DNA of 64,000 nucleotides from Talinum fruticosum (GCA_021018815.1 JAITYX010000010.1:7455501-7519500), one strand, 5' to 3'. Positions 35,029-48,057 are shown, numbered from the stretch's first letter. The notes: generated by a model not told the origin, from the sequence alone. Numbers and translations: made by a program.

Positions 35029-35434
35029 TTCAAAAGGTGCTAATAGAGTCCTGAATCCTTTGTGTGTGTTCTTCGTTAATGCTTCTAGTAACTTATGGAT
35101 TTTACGAGAAAACAGATTCCATAAAAATTGGCCTTTTTGAGAGGTTCTTAGTCTTTCTTTAAGCCAAAGGTAAGTGCCCTAAGTTATCGGATGTTAAATC
35201 TAGCACTAGTTATAAAAATATATGGAGATCATCTATGACATCCTCTCAACTTTGTTCATCTTTGCTTCAATATTACACATCAATTCCGGATAATCAATAT
35301 TACCGGCATTACAATGGTCAACAAAGAAAAGCAAATTTTTTAGCCCATATACTACAAAACCCCTTCTCAAGGAGACATACTTACCTTAGAAAAGAAAAGA
35401 AAAAAGAAAAAGATAAGCCAAAATCTTTCGTAAT

Positions 35435-35493
35435 GCCTATGACCCGAGCATCTTTGTGCGGTTGCACAATGCTTTACCATTAAGCTAATGGGC
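35435..35493 (-). pseudogene. tRNA-like pseudogene (third copy, T arm damaged)
   Basis: On the minus strand: GCCCATTAGCTTAATGG, then TTGTGCAACCGCACAA (stem with a short CAACCG loop) and GATG. The T arm is replaced by CTCGGGTCATAGGC. Confidence 0.45.
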
Positions 35494-36590
35494 ATTCACA
35501 AAGTAATAACTAATTGGTTTCCGCAAGAGTGAATTCACTTTTGAGCACATATTCACAAAGTAATAGCTAATCGGCTTTCTAAAATAGTAAGTTTACCATT
35601 TCTTGACCATATATTCACAAAGTTTACTATTTTTTCCAACGAGTAAGTAAACAATCACGAATCAAGCAAAAAATAATTGAGCACAAGCATAAATTGAGCA
35701 CAAGTAGAAATTGAATCAAGCAGGAAGCAAAAATCAACAAGCTTACTAGCCCTAGAAACCAGAAACCACCAAGCGAAACAAGGCGGTCAAACCACAAAAC
35801 CTTGTCATAAGGCATTTCGGGGGTATTTCAAGGGATTTTAGCCAAACACACAACAAGTTCATTTATGCCAAAAAAGCTGCAAGCAAATGCATGAATTCAA
35901 ACAAAACCAAATTAGTAGACTAACCCACAATCCAAGAGAATGAACACGCGAGATTTCAAGGGGAGAGAGAACCAAATTTCAGTAAATCGAAGAACGAATT
36001 AAAACTCGAATTTGCACAATTTGAAGAACAATTTGTATTTCATTTCCTAAAAAATTGAAGATGATAAGAAAAAAGTTACCTAATAGAACTTGAATTCGAT
36101 GTTTGCATTATTTTGAAAACAGTAATTTCACCCAAAAAAAAGTGAGGGAAAGTCGATCGTGGAATGTTCGGCGACAACAACAAGACATCGGCGAAAAATC
36201 GAAAGCCGAGCTTGGAGTGGCCGCGGGTGTCTTCCAGCGACGAGAGAGGAAGCAACGAAGAGAGCGCAGGAGAAAGGGACCACGGGGATCCGCTTGCAAC
36301 AGGATGACGACGGGCGACTGCAGGAGACAGCTGGGCGAATTCCGGCGAGGGATGACCAAGAATGAGAGAGATGAGAGGAAGTAAGGTTGGGGAAATTGCA
36401 TATGTCGATTGTAGCTGCTGTCCCTTCCCCTTAATTTTTTATTTTATTTTTTTGCTTAAAAATACATTTTTAATCTCAGCTAGTAGATCAAGATTGGATG
36501 ATCCAGATTTATGTTGCTTACCTAATGGGTGGAACATACCTAAAGAGGGGTGTTTATTTGAACATATATATATATGGAACATTATATACA
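35494..36590 (-). repeat. Inverted copy (D2) of the unclassified element
   Basis: Read on the minus strand from about 36575, it repeats the order of D1: GTTCAAATAAACACCCCTC, ATTAGGTAAGCA, CCAACCTTACTTCC, CATTCTTGGTCATCC, then a GC-rich leader and T-rich intron-like DNA. Open frames at 36103-36401 on both strands lie in the GC-rich leader, and I do not call them genes. The far end towards 35.5 kb is not defined. Confidence 0.5.
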
Positions 36591-36604
36591 TATTATAGAA
36601 TACA

Positions 36605-36786
36605 ATAATTGATCTTTGAGTTTAAATAAAGAAATAATCTTTTCTTTAATCTCTTGATTATCTTCACAAATTTCATTTAATTTTTCTTTGACTTTACAAT
36701 TTTTGCATAATGTCCTAGCTTTCCACATTTGAAATAAGTAGCTTTATTAGTATCTTTCTTTTTTGGAGTATTTTTCTTAGGAGTAA
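36605..36786 (-). mobile_element. Inverted fragment of the pararetrovirus-like element (zinc-knuckle part)
   Basis: It corresponds to about 54948-55127 of the right-hand copy, in the same direction, and so opposite to the left copy beside it. On the minus strand it covers the decayed zinc-knuckle region. It is joined directly to leader sequence at 36787, a rearranged junction. Confidence 0.7.
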
Positions 36787-39164
36787 TTGTTTTCAATTGC
36801 CTGTTTTCCTCTTTTGTTTTGTAAAATCAATTTGTTAAATTAATTTGTCACCCTACTTCCATTCTATAACTCCTCCTTTGCAAGAGATTTTGATCCCTAC
36901 GGATCAAGGTCATATTTCTACTTCTCCTTTCAAAATAGGAAGAAAAGATCCGAGATAATTCTCAAGTAGAATTAGAAGATATTAAAAAGGTTTATCATCA
37001 AAATAATTACACTAATCAAGTATTACATACGGTTTCTCAACAGGTTACTATGGTTTCTACTCAAATAGAAGCAATATCTAAAAAGGAAGATATTGATCAA
37101 TTATCCAAAAATTAGAAAATTTAGATTTAAATAGAGATTCAACAAAGCCAGGATTTCTCAATGATATTTCATCTCCTCTTATTAAATTTAATAAAAATAA
37201 ATTAGAAATTTCAGATAGCCCATTAATTAAGAAAATTGATGAAAAACTTAGACAAACATCCAGTTCAAGTAATACTCTCAATGTTCTAGATATTTCTCAA
37301 GAAGATCAAGATGTAACTAATATTAATAAAATCTTTAATAAAAAGGAAATTCCTTATTATTCCGGAAGCACTCCTTCGGATCTTCAACTTGAATCAATAA
37401 AATCAATAGTCACGAAACCTTTGATGGTGGTTCCATCTATGAATGGAATTTAGATGGAAAATCCGAGCATGAGGCATTAATTATTCTCCATAGGATGATG
37501 ATGGCATATGCAGCCTATACACCCAAAGGAGCTCCGAAACTCAAGCCTTTGATTTGCTAATTTCGGGTTTCACCGTGTGTTTAAAGTCTTGGTGGGAAAA
37601 TTACATGACAGACGAAGAACGTCCGAGTATTAAAAATCATAAAGAAGCTGTATACACACTAGTCCATACAATAGTTGTTAATCTTCTAGGAACTCCAAAA
37701 GATATGTTAAGTGGTCAGCAGATTCTCTTAACAAATTTAAGATGTCCTAATCTAGAAGATTACAATTGGTATAAAGATACATATTTTTCATACTTATTAA
37801 AATGACAAGATTGTAGACAACCCTATTGGAAAGAAAAATTCATATCAGGATTACCAAATTTATTTTCTCAACGAATATTCAATAAATTAAAAGAAGCTAC
37901 AGGCCAAGATCCAATTCCATATGATCGAATTACATTTGGTCGAGTTATTAGGATTTATTAAAAAGGAAGGTATTTCATTATGTAATGAATTAAAACTTCA
38001 AGCAAGATATTCAACGAGATAAAGTAGCTACGCGAAAAGAATTAGGTTCTTTTTGTGAAGCTTTTGTCTTCCAAAATTGAAGCCTCATCTGTTCAAAAAA
38101 GAAGAACTAATCAAATTAATAAGAAAAAACAGTTCAATCGTACTAATAACAATAATAAAACAAATACTCGTAAGAAAAATACTCCAAAAAAGAAAGATAC
38201 TAATAAAGCTACTTGTTTCAAATGTGGAAAGCTAGGACATTATGCAAAAAATTGTAAAGTCAAAAAAATTAAATGAAATTTGTGAAGATAATCACGAGAT
38301 TAAAGAAAAGATTATTTCTTTATTTGAACTCAAAGATACTCCAATTAATTCGATAATTCATCTTCTGATTCTGAAGACAATGGTCTTTATGAATTAGAAA
38401 GTAATTCAAGCGATTATTCATCGGGTAATAAATCATCAAGAATTTGTTATAAATGTATCAATATGATTAATACTACTAAAAATGAAAAAGAATTTTTATT
38501 AGACTTAATAGAACAAATTCAATATCCAGAATTAAGGAAAGAATATTTAGAAAAACTCAAAAGAATTTTAATAAAAGAAGATTTATTAAAAACTACTCCT
38601 CCTAGTTTTAGTATTAATAAAATATTTAAAAATATGATACTCCAAATATTTTAAAAGTTATTAATATTCAAGACTTAAAAATGAAAATTAATAATCTTAA
38701 AGAACAGATTAAGGATATTAATCAAAATTTATGTTCTCTCCATACTAAAGATTTAGAATTAGAAACAAGATTAGCATTAATTGAAAACAAATCAAGTTCT
38801 TCAAATGTTGATTAAGATACTTCAAGCTCTTCTAATCAACAATTTATTTCAACAATTAACCATATCAATTATCAAAAATGGTATATATATATATTACTTT
38901 AAAAATTAATGATAACTTTGAATTCAATACAATTGCTCTACTAGATAGTGGTGCGGACCAAAAGCTGTATTAAAGAAGGATTAATTCCATCTAGGTATTA
39001 TGAAAGAACTAGAGAAAGACTCCATAGTGCTAATGGAACAGACACTACAAATTCAATACAAGTTATCAAATGTTTATGTATGTAATCAAGGTTATTGTTT
39101 CAAGAACATCTTTGTCCTAGTCGGGGATATAGGTCAAGAAGTTATTTTGGGAACCCCTTTATCA
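36787..39164 (+). mobile_element. Pararetrovirus-like element, left copy, 5' part
   Basis: 36787-36855 is leader sequence shared with the centre of the inverted repeat (minus strand, about 52028-52095). It is fused at a TTCC microhomology to coding-like DNA. In order follow an N-terminal region, a coat/gag-like region (37400-38050, landmark SWWENYMTDEERPSI) and a zinc knuckle CFKCGKLGHYAKNC (38214-38255). An acidic linker and a retropepsin-like region with DSGAD near 38944 come next. Several stops and frame changes make it non-coding. The gene order resembles Caulimoviridae-type polyproteins, but no reverse transcriptase is found in either copy, so the classification is provisional. The part ends at the TATCA target site of the copia element. 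Confidence 0.6.
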
Positions 39165-40761
39165 TGAAAACTCGGACATCTGCTCCGCACTTTTCCGAGT
39201 TCTAACAAAGGAATCAGGTATAAGAATTTCTCACTTATAGAGTTTTGATTCCAAGGCATTTTCTGTACCTTAGAAACTTTTCTCGAGTGATATAGTATTT
39301 TTCTCTAAGTGATATGCCATTGACTTCATGTATTTCTTGCTTGTCTCTAAGTGACTCGGAAAACGAGATATGCACTCACGTCTGTCTCACTCGGTTCCGA
39401 GTCCCTCATCACTTAGATTTATCGCATGTTGAAGTGACTAGTATTTCGCTTAACCGCACTCATGTCCGACCTCGTGTTATAAGTCCTATTCTATTGTAGT
39501 CGGCGCTTCTAGTCCGAACCATGCTTAGTCTAGATCAAGTTTGTTTCACTCGATATTCGTTGTATAACTTGATTCTCGCTTAGACTAACTCAAATGGAAT
39601 TTTGAGTTTCATGGATATTAGACTCGGAAAATTCTATTCCTTTTCGACTCAAATAATTAGTCGATCAATTATCTTAATTATATTATTTTCCGTGTCTAAT
39701 CTTGAACCAAAGTATTTTATACTTTGAGAACCAATTTGATTTACTTTTGTACGTTATTCAAACGAGGATACACTTTTTGAAATACAAAAGTAACCGGCTT
39801 CAAAACGTCAAATCACCAGCAGACATGGCTTTTCCCCTTCTCCGACCTAGTCCTAGAAAATTGTGTCTGTTTCCAAATCTGGAAAACCGAAATGCCAAGT
39901 TTAACGAGTGGTTTCCACCTTATTTTTAAGACATCGCCAGTGGTTTTGGGACTTCTAAAGAAGTTAAGAACCGTTATCCAACGTTCATATTTCAACGGAT
40001 ACTTTCTGAGTGACTCGGAAAGTCGTTAACAATGGTCACAAAGGACTTCCAGTCGGAAGATGGAGATAACGGCTACTCTGCCTGGTCATCTATAAAAGGA
40101 AGCCAACTCACAAGACTTGAAGATTGCCGAACCTGTTGTTAATACATATACTTGAGCAAAGTCATTGTATTCATTCTCAATCTTCTACTTACAACTCCCA
40201 CTCTGTAATTCATTACTTTCTAAGTTGTAAGGTCTTCTACTTAGTTACAAACACTTTCTTCTTACTTTCTAAGTAAGGTCCCTTGATTGAGCTGTAAGGG
40301 TTAACTCAGCTCAATTGTCCCTAGCTGTAAGGGTGATCTCGGTTAGGAAGTACTAGATCGGATAAAGGAACTTCGTGTCTAGGAAAAACTTGTAAAGAGT
40401 TGTCTAAGGGAGAAACTCGAGTTCGGTCAGTCTACGGTATTTTGTGGACTCAAAATAGTGGATTTGACTTCGTGCTTGGATTAGCATGGTCTCGTGGTTT
40501 TCTGCCCGAGGAGGGTTTCCACGTAATCTCTGTGTCTTTACTTTCGAGTACATTCTAGAGTCGGACATTTTCTCAGCTGTAGCTTGAATCCGCTTCCTTA
40601 CTTTTTACTGAGATTCCGAGTTCATACTTTTCCGACTTTGTTTTAGACTCGGAATCTACTTGTTTCTACTTTGGCAAAAAGAGCTCAATCTTCATGAAAA
40701 TCCTCCATCACCCTATTCACCCCCTCTAGGGTGACTCGGACTCTCCCCGAGCAAACCTTCA
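39165..40761 (+). repeat. 5' LTR of the copia element
   Basis: It starts TGAAAACTCGGACATC and ends GAGCAAACCTTCA. A TATAAAAGG box near 40091 is followed by a leader, as expected for the U3-R border. Confidence 0.92.
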
Positions 40762-40776
40762 ATTGGTATCGAGCCT
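40762..40776 (+). other. Primer-binding site, initiator tRNA-Met type
   Basis: ATTGGTATCGAGCC directly follows the 5' LTR. It matches the usual copia TGGTATCAGAGC site except for small changes. Confidence 0.8.
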
Positions 40777-40820
40777 AGCCTTTCAGAAAGGATCTAACCA
40801 TCCAAAGGTTTAAAGATCAA

Positions 40821-41760
40821 ATGGCTCGGAACAACGGAGAGTTCGATGAAGGAAGATCTTTCAACGAAACCACCAAAATTCAAAGGATCAAATTTCATGC
40901 ACTTGGAAGAAGCTCATGGAATGCTTCCTCCTGGATCATGATGAAGATGTTTGGGACATCATACAACAAGGAAACTACATTCCAATGAAGACAGAAGAAT
41001 TTAGAATCATTCCCAAGACTAAGGCCGAGTTCACTCCGTGTGAAGCAGAGAAGTTCGAAAGAACTTCAAGGTAATGAACATTCTGATGCGCGCCATCAGC
41101 TCGGAAGAATATAATCGAGTATCCGCTCGTGATTCAGCCAAAAAGTGTGGGACACACTGGTCAACACTTATGAAGGCACAAGCTAGGTCGGACAAGCGAA
41201 GATCAGTCAATATCTTCATAAATATGAGCTATTCAAGATGTAGCTGGAAGAGAACATCATTCGGATGTTCATTCAATTTACTCGAGATTACCAACAATCT
41301 CAAATCTCTGGGTAAGAAGATTACCCACGAGGAAATGTGCGAAAGATACTCGAAGCCTACCAAAGAGAAGATGGGGTCCCAAGGTGACTGCCATAAAGGA
41401 GGCTCGGAACCTATCACTTCTAAAGTCGGACTCACTCATGAAATCCACTTGAAAGAGGAGGATGCCGAGGGCAAGCACAAAAAGAACATAGCATCGAAAG
41501 CCTCGAAACCCGAGAAGTGAATCCGAGTTCCTCCGACTTAGAAGAGGATCCCATGGCACTTATTGCAAAAGGTTTCAAGAGAATAATGAATCACAAAAGA
41601 TGGGATAAAAGGCCAAAAGAAGAATTATACAAGAAAGATAAGAAGGACAGGAAAGGCAAGTATTCTTCTCCTTCAAAGTTATCTTTAACTAAGAATTCTT
41701 GATGTTTTGAGTGTGGCAACAAAGACCACATAGTCAAAGACTGTCCAAAGAGAAAAAGGG
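40821..41760 (+). pseudogene. copia gag with CCHC zinc knuckle (broken)
   Basis: It opens at ATG 40821 (MARNNGEFDEG) and continues in shifting frames. Capsid-like parts include DVWDIIQQGNYIP-type and AISSEEYNRVSARDSAKK stretches. The nucleocapsid knuckle CFECGNKDHIVKDC lies at 41704-41745 (C-X2-C-X4-H-X4-C). A TGA stands immediately before the knuckle (41700-41702), and CGA to TGA is a common methylation-decay change. An acidic region (DEDSSEDDEDSDE) follows. Confidence 0.8.
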
Positions 41761-42599
41761 ACAGAAAGAAGAAAAAGGCTATGATGGCAACATGGAGCGA
41801 TGAGGACTCATCGGAAGATGATGAGGACTCGGACGAATAAAAATGTCTTATGGCAATCTCCGACTCGGAAGCTGAAACAGTAGTCGAATCAAAATCGGAC
41901 AATGAGGATTCTAATCCTCAAGAGGTAATTGAATATTTCCTCAAATTTTTCCAAGTTTATTTGGCTAAGTATATTTTTACTTTGGAAGAAAAGTCCAATT
42001 CGACTCTTCTCGTTTCAAAGAACAACTTGAGTCAATTTCTTCGAGAGCATTTCTTTGAAAAATGAATTGGAAAAGCTGAGACTTACACTCGGAGAACTCA
42101 AGACTAGTGCTCAATCCAATGAGACCGAGTCCGAGTTACTCAGAAAAGAAAATGAGCGACTAAAGCAAAAGCTCATTGAGTCTCAAGATCCGGTCTTAAA
42201 ATTTACTCAAGGTCGAAAAACCTTGACATGCTCTTAGGATCTCAATGTGTCTCCTTCGAAAAGAAGGTTTTGGTTTCAACAAAGAGGAGGAATCCAATTC
42301 CTACTCGGAACTATTCAAAAGGATTCCGAACTCGTAAAGTTCAGGAAAGTTGAGCATGGTCCCATTCATAAAAATGAAGGGAGGACTAAGCCCAGAAGCA
42401 GCTTACAAGAAGAAACCATATTCTTCAGTTTCCAAAGGAAATGTTTTCAAAAAGAAAGAGACATAGACTCAGTTCTCTAAAGAAAAGACTCGAGAATCGG
42501 ACTAAACCCAAAGTCATTCAAATCGGGTTCCGAAAAATCTTCTTCCTTAGAAAAGGACCACAAGTAAAGAACGTTACTCGGGTTCGTTAGAGGAAGTGA

Positions 42600-45500
42600 G
42601 AAGGGTTAGATTGTCTCGTATTGCAGGTCACTCGTAAGAGATCAAAAGGACATTGGTACCTTGACAGTGGATGTTCACGTCACATGTCGGGAGACTCGGG
42701 ACTCTTCTCCGAGTTAGAAAAACATAGAGGAAAGGTCACTTTTGGGGATGACAAGCAAAGGCAAGATAGTTGGGATAGGAAAAATTGGAAAATGAAGCAA
42801 TCTGGTTAGTCCAGCTTTACCTTATCAAAGGATTAAAGTACAATCGCTTAGCATCTCTCAATTGTGTGATAAAGGTCAAGAGTTAAGATTCACTCGGACC
42901 AACTGTTACATTTCCGATGTTACCACCAAGGAGATCAAACTATCGGGTAAAAGATCGGGTAACACTTATATTATTCCTCTTTCGACCCGAGTCGAATTTA
43001 TCTTGCTTAAAAGCATCTCTTCATGATGACTCATGGACATGACATAGTAGATTAGGCCATATTAGCATGCATACTATCAAGAACTTGGCATCTCATGGTT
43101 TGGTTAGAGGTTTACCTAATCGTGTTTTTGAAGAAGATAAAGTTTGTGAAGCATGCACAAGAGGGAAACAAGTCAGATCGTCATTCAAATTTCTAAAGAC
43201 AGCTTCCACATCCAAAGTGCTTGAGCTGCTACATATGGACTTATGTGGTGAAATCCCAGTTAAGAGTCTCGGAGGTAAATCATATATATTTGTTATTATT
43301 GATGATTATTTACGATTTACCTGGGTGTGTTTTCTTAAGCACAAAAATGAAGCATTCAAGGAGTTCAGCAAGCTTTGCGAAAAATCCAAGTTGAGTTGCG
43401 GACTCGGATTCAAAGAATCGAATTGACCATGGAAGAGAGTTTAATTACTCGGAATTCTCGTAGTTTTGCGATAAGAATGGAATCTCTCACAACTTCTCAG
43501 CACCAAGAACTCCTCAACAAAATAGAGTAGTGGAGAGAAATAACAGAGTTCTTGAAGAAATAACAAGGACGATGATGATTGAGCACAACTTACCTTACTA
43601 TTTCGGGCCGAGGCAGTCAACACAGCCAATTACACTCGAACAGATGCCTCATCGGACCCATATTGAAGAAAACATCTTATGAGCTCTACAAAGGGAAGAA
43701 ACCAAATATTTCCTATTTCGGACCATTTGGATGTAAGTGTTTCGTTCACAATAATGGTACGGATCACTCGACCAAGTTTGATGCTCGGTCGGATGAAGGT
43801 ATTTTTCCGGGTTATTCATCTCACAAGAAAGCTTATCGCATTTTTAATAAGAGAACTAACAAAGTGGAAGAAAGCATCCACGTTGTATTTGATGAGCTTG
43901 AATAGGAAAAACCAAGTGAGTCTTCATACTCGAGACTTGAAGCTCATCGGAGAAGATGATAATGATGAACATAAGACTCAAGCTCAACCGGCTCGGAATG
44001 AAGTCACTCGTAACGAAGTGACTCGAATGAGACAACTCAAGAGCCTCGCTCGTAACGAACAAGCTAATGAAGAAGATCATTCGTAACAAGCTTCGAAAAT
44101 CGGAAGCTCAGCCCACAAATCTTGTGAATCGGAGAACAAGTAGAGTATTCAAGTTCACTTCTAGTCATCCACTAGAAAACATACTATCTAATATCAACAA
44201 GTGCGGAAAGAACTCGTTCCTCTCTTCAAAATCTATGTGCATTCACTACATTCATTTCATTAACTGAACCCGTAAATGCACTAGAGGCCCTAAATGAACC
44301 TCGAATGGGTAGAGGCCATGCAAGAGGAACTCAATCGGCTCGAAAGAAACCAAGTCCGGACTCGACCAAATGACCTTCCGACCACCTAGTCATAGGAACC
44401 AAATGGGTTTTCAAGAACAAGCTAGATGAAGGTGGGGTGGTAGTCGAAACAAGGCTAGACTTGTGGCTTAAGGTTACAATCAAGAAGAAGGGATTGATTG
44501 TGGGGAAACCTTTGCACCTGTTGCGAATTGAAGCTATTAGAATATTGTTGGCATTTCGCATCCAAGCATGTCTATTAAATTGTATCAAATGGATGTTAAG
44601 TGTGCATTTCTCAATGGTTTTATTGAAGAGGAAGTCTATGTCGAGCAGCCTCCTGGTTTTGAAAACTCATAATTTCCAGATTATGTTTTCAAACTTCAAA
44701 AAGCTCTTTATGGTCTTAAACAGGCTCCCGAGCTTGGTATGAAGGACTCGAGCAATTTTTGGTTCAAAATGATTTTAGAAGAGGTCAAGTCGACAAGACT
44801 CTCTTTATAAAAACCAAGGGGAAAGATTTCCTTATTGTTCAAATCTATGTTGATGATATTATCTTTGGAGCTACTAATGAATTTCTGTGCCGAGAATTTT
44901 CTCGAGTTAATGAGTCAAGAATTTCAAATGAGTATGATGGGAGAACTCAATTTCTTCCTTGGTCTACAAATCAAACAAGATAAAGATGGAATCTATGTCC
45001 ATCAATCAAAGTATACCAAGGAGCTCGCTGAAGAAATACAAACTTCAAGATGCAAAGCACGCATCTACACCCATGAGCAAGCAGTATAAAACTTGACTCG
45101 GACGAGAAAGGTAAAGCAATAGATCGAAACTCTATCGAGGTATGATTGGATCTTTGCTATATCTTACTTCCAGCCGGCCGGATATAATGTTCGATGTTTG
45201 TTTATGTGCAAGATTGCAAGCTAATCCAAAAGAATCACATCTCACTACGGTGAAGAGAATATTCGGATATCTTGCAGAACTCGTAACTTAGGTCTATGGT
45301 ACTCAAGAGACTCGTAACCGACCTCGCTGGATACTCGGATGCGGACTACACTGGATACAAAGTTGATAGAAAGAGCACTTCCGGAGTTTGCCAATTTCGG
45401 GTCAATCCCTAATATCTTGGCACTCAAAGAAGCAAAATTCGAGTGGCTCTATCAATCGCTGAAGCCGAGTATATAGTAGCTGGAGTATGTTGTGCCCAGA

Positions 45501-45761
45501 TTTTATGGATAAAACAACACTTGAGAGGTCTTGGACTTTCTTTCAAATCGGTTCCAATCAAGTGTGACAATCGAGTGCAATCAACATCACAAAGAATTCG
45601 AGCTCAAGCACTCAAAGACAAAACACATTGAGGTCAAGTATCATTTCTTAAGAGACCATTCTGAGAAAGGTGATATTGAACTTGAGTTCATTCCTACTAA
45701 TCTTCAATTAGCCGATATCTTGACTAAGCCTCTTGGTGAAGATCGCTTCGTTTTATTCTGA
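42600..45761 (+). pseudogene. copia pol: protease, integrase, reverse transcriptase, RNase H (broken)
   Basis: The protease motif WYLDSGCSRHMSGD lies near 42657. The integrase zinc region is at about 43050-43170 (HTIKNLASHGLVRGLPNRVF, CEACTRGKQ), and the catalytic core starts LLHMDLCGEIPVKS and continues IDDYLRFTWVCF. Reverse transcriptase shows WVFKNKLDEGG-type start, the catalytic box YVDDIIFG near 44846, and GELNFFLGLQIKQ. RNase H shows SIAEAEYIVAGVCCAQILW (45450) and KTKHIEVKYHFLRDH (45614), then LADILTKPLGEDRF. Many frameshifts and stops occur, so no active polyprotein is possible. Confidence 0.9.
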
Positions 45762-46445
45762 ATGAGCTTGGTATGTTAAATGCATAATTGTGTGGTTTCT
45801 TATGTGAAAATATTCATTACTTGATTATGAGTTATATGCGTTCAAATTGTTAATAATCATTAGTTCAATTGATTCAGTGATACCGAGCTAAGCGTTGTTA
45901 TTTGTGTAAAGTTTCGAGTCACTCGAAATCTTAGCTGAGTCGGACTCGGACTTTTGAGAAAAATGGACATCATATTTCGAAATTATCTCTAGATCAGTGG
46001 AGAATTTTAGAATATATTTTCAAATCTTTTTCTCTCTCTCGCTCTCTCGCGATCCGTGATGAAACGCTAGCCGATGGATTTCAAACTGCGATGAATCCTA
46101 ACCTTCGAAGAAGAGAACCGTCACATCGGTCTAAGGTGACTCGATGGACGAGCCGAGTCGAACGGATAGTTAACGGATGTTTATCTTTCTATATATAGCG
46201 CCTATTCATCTTCGTCTCATTACTTCACATTTCATTTACTATCTCTCTCGTACGCAAAACTTCTCGCGGAAGCTTTCTACGACTACAAGTGGTGTCTCGG
46301 ACATTTTCAAGCGACGTAAAGATCATCTCAAGTAAGCTCAACTCGCTCTCATCTTTTCCTTCTACTCTTTTTCTTTCCCTCTTGTCGACCTACTCTCTTC
46401 TTCTCTTCCTCAAAAGTTTCATCTTTCTTTCCTCATTCTCAAAAA

Positions 46446-48057
46446 ATGCGTAAGAGAGGTAATCATCCCGACTTTCTTGGCTCCTCCTCTAAGAAGCCAC
46501 GCACCAAAAGCCAAGAAGGCTCAACACCTTCTAAACCTCGTTGTCACCCAACATCTCACGCTGGACGACAAGTTCTTTCCAACCACAAAATTATCGTGGT
46601 TGCCCCACATTCAAACCACCGGTGTATATAATTTTCTTTGTTTTAGCGAGTTCATTTACCCCGAACTCGTTTCGAGTTTTACACTCACCTCACTCACTCG
46701 AAGGTGTTCTAACCTCTAGGGTTCGTAACGTTACTCGTTCGCATGAACACCTCTCTCCTCCACCGCCTGTTCAAGGTTTCCTCTCTTTCTTGAACAGCAA
46801 CCCTATTCCTTTCATTGAAGTCGCCGACGACTTCTTTGAAAAATTCGCCAAAGAGTTCCTTGAGTCACGGAAAAATTTTTCAGTGACTCAGCTGAAGTCG
46901 AAGCACGTCTTCCGTGCTTCCCGCTGATGAGAACCTTTTTCTCTCAAGCATTCCAAGCAAGGAGAACCCCAACTCCAAGCATTTAAAAGCACTTTTTGAC
47001 ATTCTTAAGGACTACGAAGTAGACCTCTTCCCTTCTATCATTGAGCGGATGGCGCTTATGCCAGCTCAACTCCAAAATAAGAACACTCCTCTTCCCTTCG
47101 GTGCTCTTCTCACCCTTTGTTTTTAAATAATTTAAAGTTCCTCTTCCCTCGCACCCTAGCGCTACTTCGAGGCTGCCGTTGTCGTCGGCAAAAGGAACTT
47201 CAGGGGTACGGATACCAGAAACTCAACCTCGGTGTCCGGGTACACACCTCGTAGCCGAGGCCTTCTTCTTCACCTCAAACTCGAAAGAAATCCCTCTCTC
47301 TCTCTCCCGCCCCACCTGGTGGTGCTTCCACCTCAGGTGTCACTCAGTCCCTCTCCTCCATTTTGTCCTCCGCTTTCCTAGACAAAATTAATTTTGTATC
47401 CTCATAAATCAAGGACTTGCTCCGGTCGGTTAGGACTATCTATAAGTCCATGACCATCAACCAAAAACAGCCCAGTCCCAAATTCGAGAGCAAGCAAGAA
47501 CTGGTTCTTGAGATGAAGGGCTTGGTGAAGGAGCAAAAAGAGTTGGTCGAGCTCCTCCAGGAGAGAAGGTCCAAGGCGGCTTAGGACCGTGGCGACTCGG
47601 ACACTTCTGCAGCGTCCTCGAGCCCGACCACAACCTCCTCGTAAAGCGGGGAGGAAGAAGAAGCAGACGCCGAGGAGCTCGCGACCGAGGCAGCTCCTTC
47701 CGGGCAAGGGGAGGCTCACAAAGAAGAAGGAGGACAGACAGCTGAGGGTCGACCGCTCCTCAAGCTCCAGGTGGCAGTACTCAGCTCATACAGCAGCTCG
47801 AGTGGGTCGAAGACCTAGCTGCGCTACGACAACATGCAGCGGATCAGGCCGAGCGGCACTCTCCAGCCTACCGAGGCTCACAGGGAGGAACCCCTAGATC
47901 CTCTCGTTCTAGGTCAGCCACTCGGAGCCGAGCCCTTGACGACAATCCCGGCTTCTCCCTCCGCCGCGCTCAAGCACATCGTCAAGATCCTATCGCGCCG
48001 GCGTACCTCTCATCCCTCCGCTTCCACTCGGACATCTCCCTCTCCCTCGTAGGCGCC
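46446..48057 (+). pseudogene. Extra open region downstream of copia pol
   Basis: It begins at an ATG with a basic start (MRKRGNHPDFLGSSSKKPRT). It then has a part resembling the plant-transposon domain found after pol in some SIRE-like elements (FIYPELV landmark near 46650). A coiled-coil stretch follows (KFESKQELVLEMKGLVKEQK near 47480), then a Ser/Arg/Pro-rich tail. Frames change repeatedly. Function is unknown; in SIRE elements this position is often called env-like, but I see no signal peptide or membrane span. Confidence 0.55.

Noticed and set aside
36103..36401. Possible gene on either strand near 36.2 kb
   Set aside because: Frames overlap on both strands within the leader of element D2, with no conserved domain.
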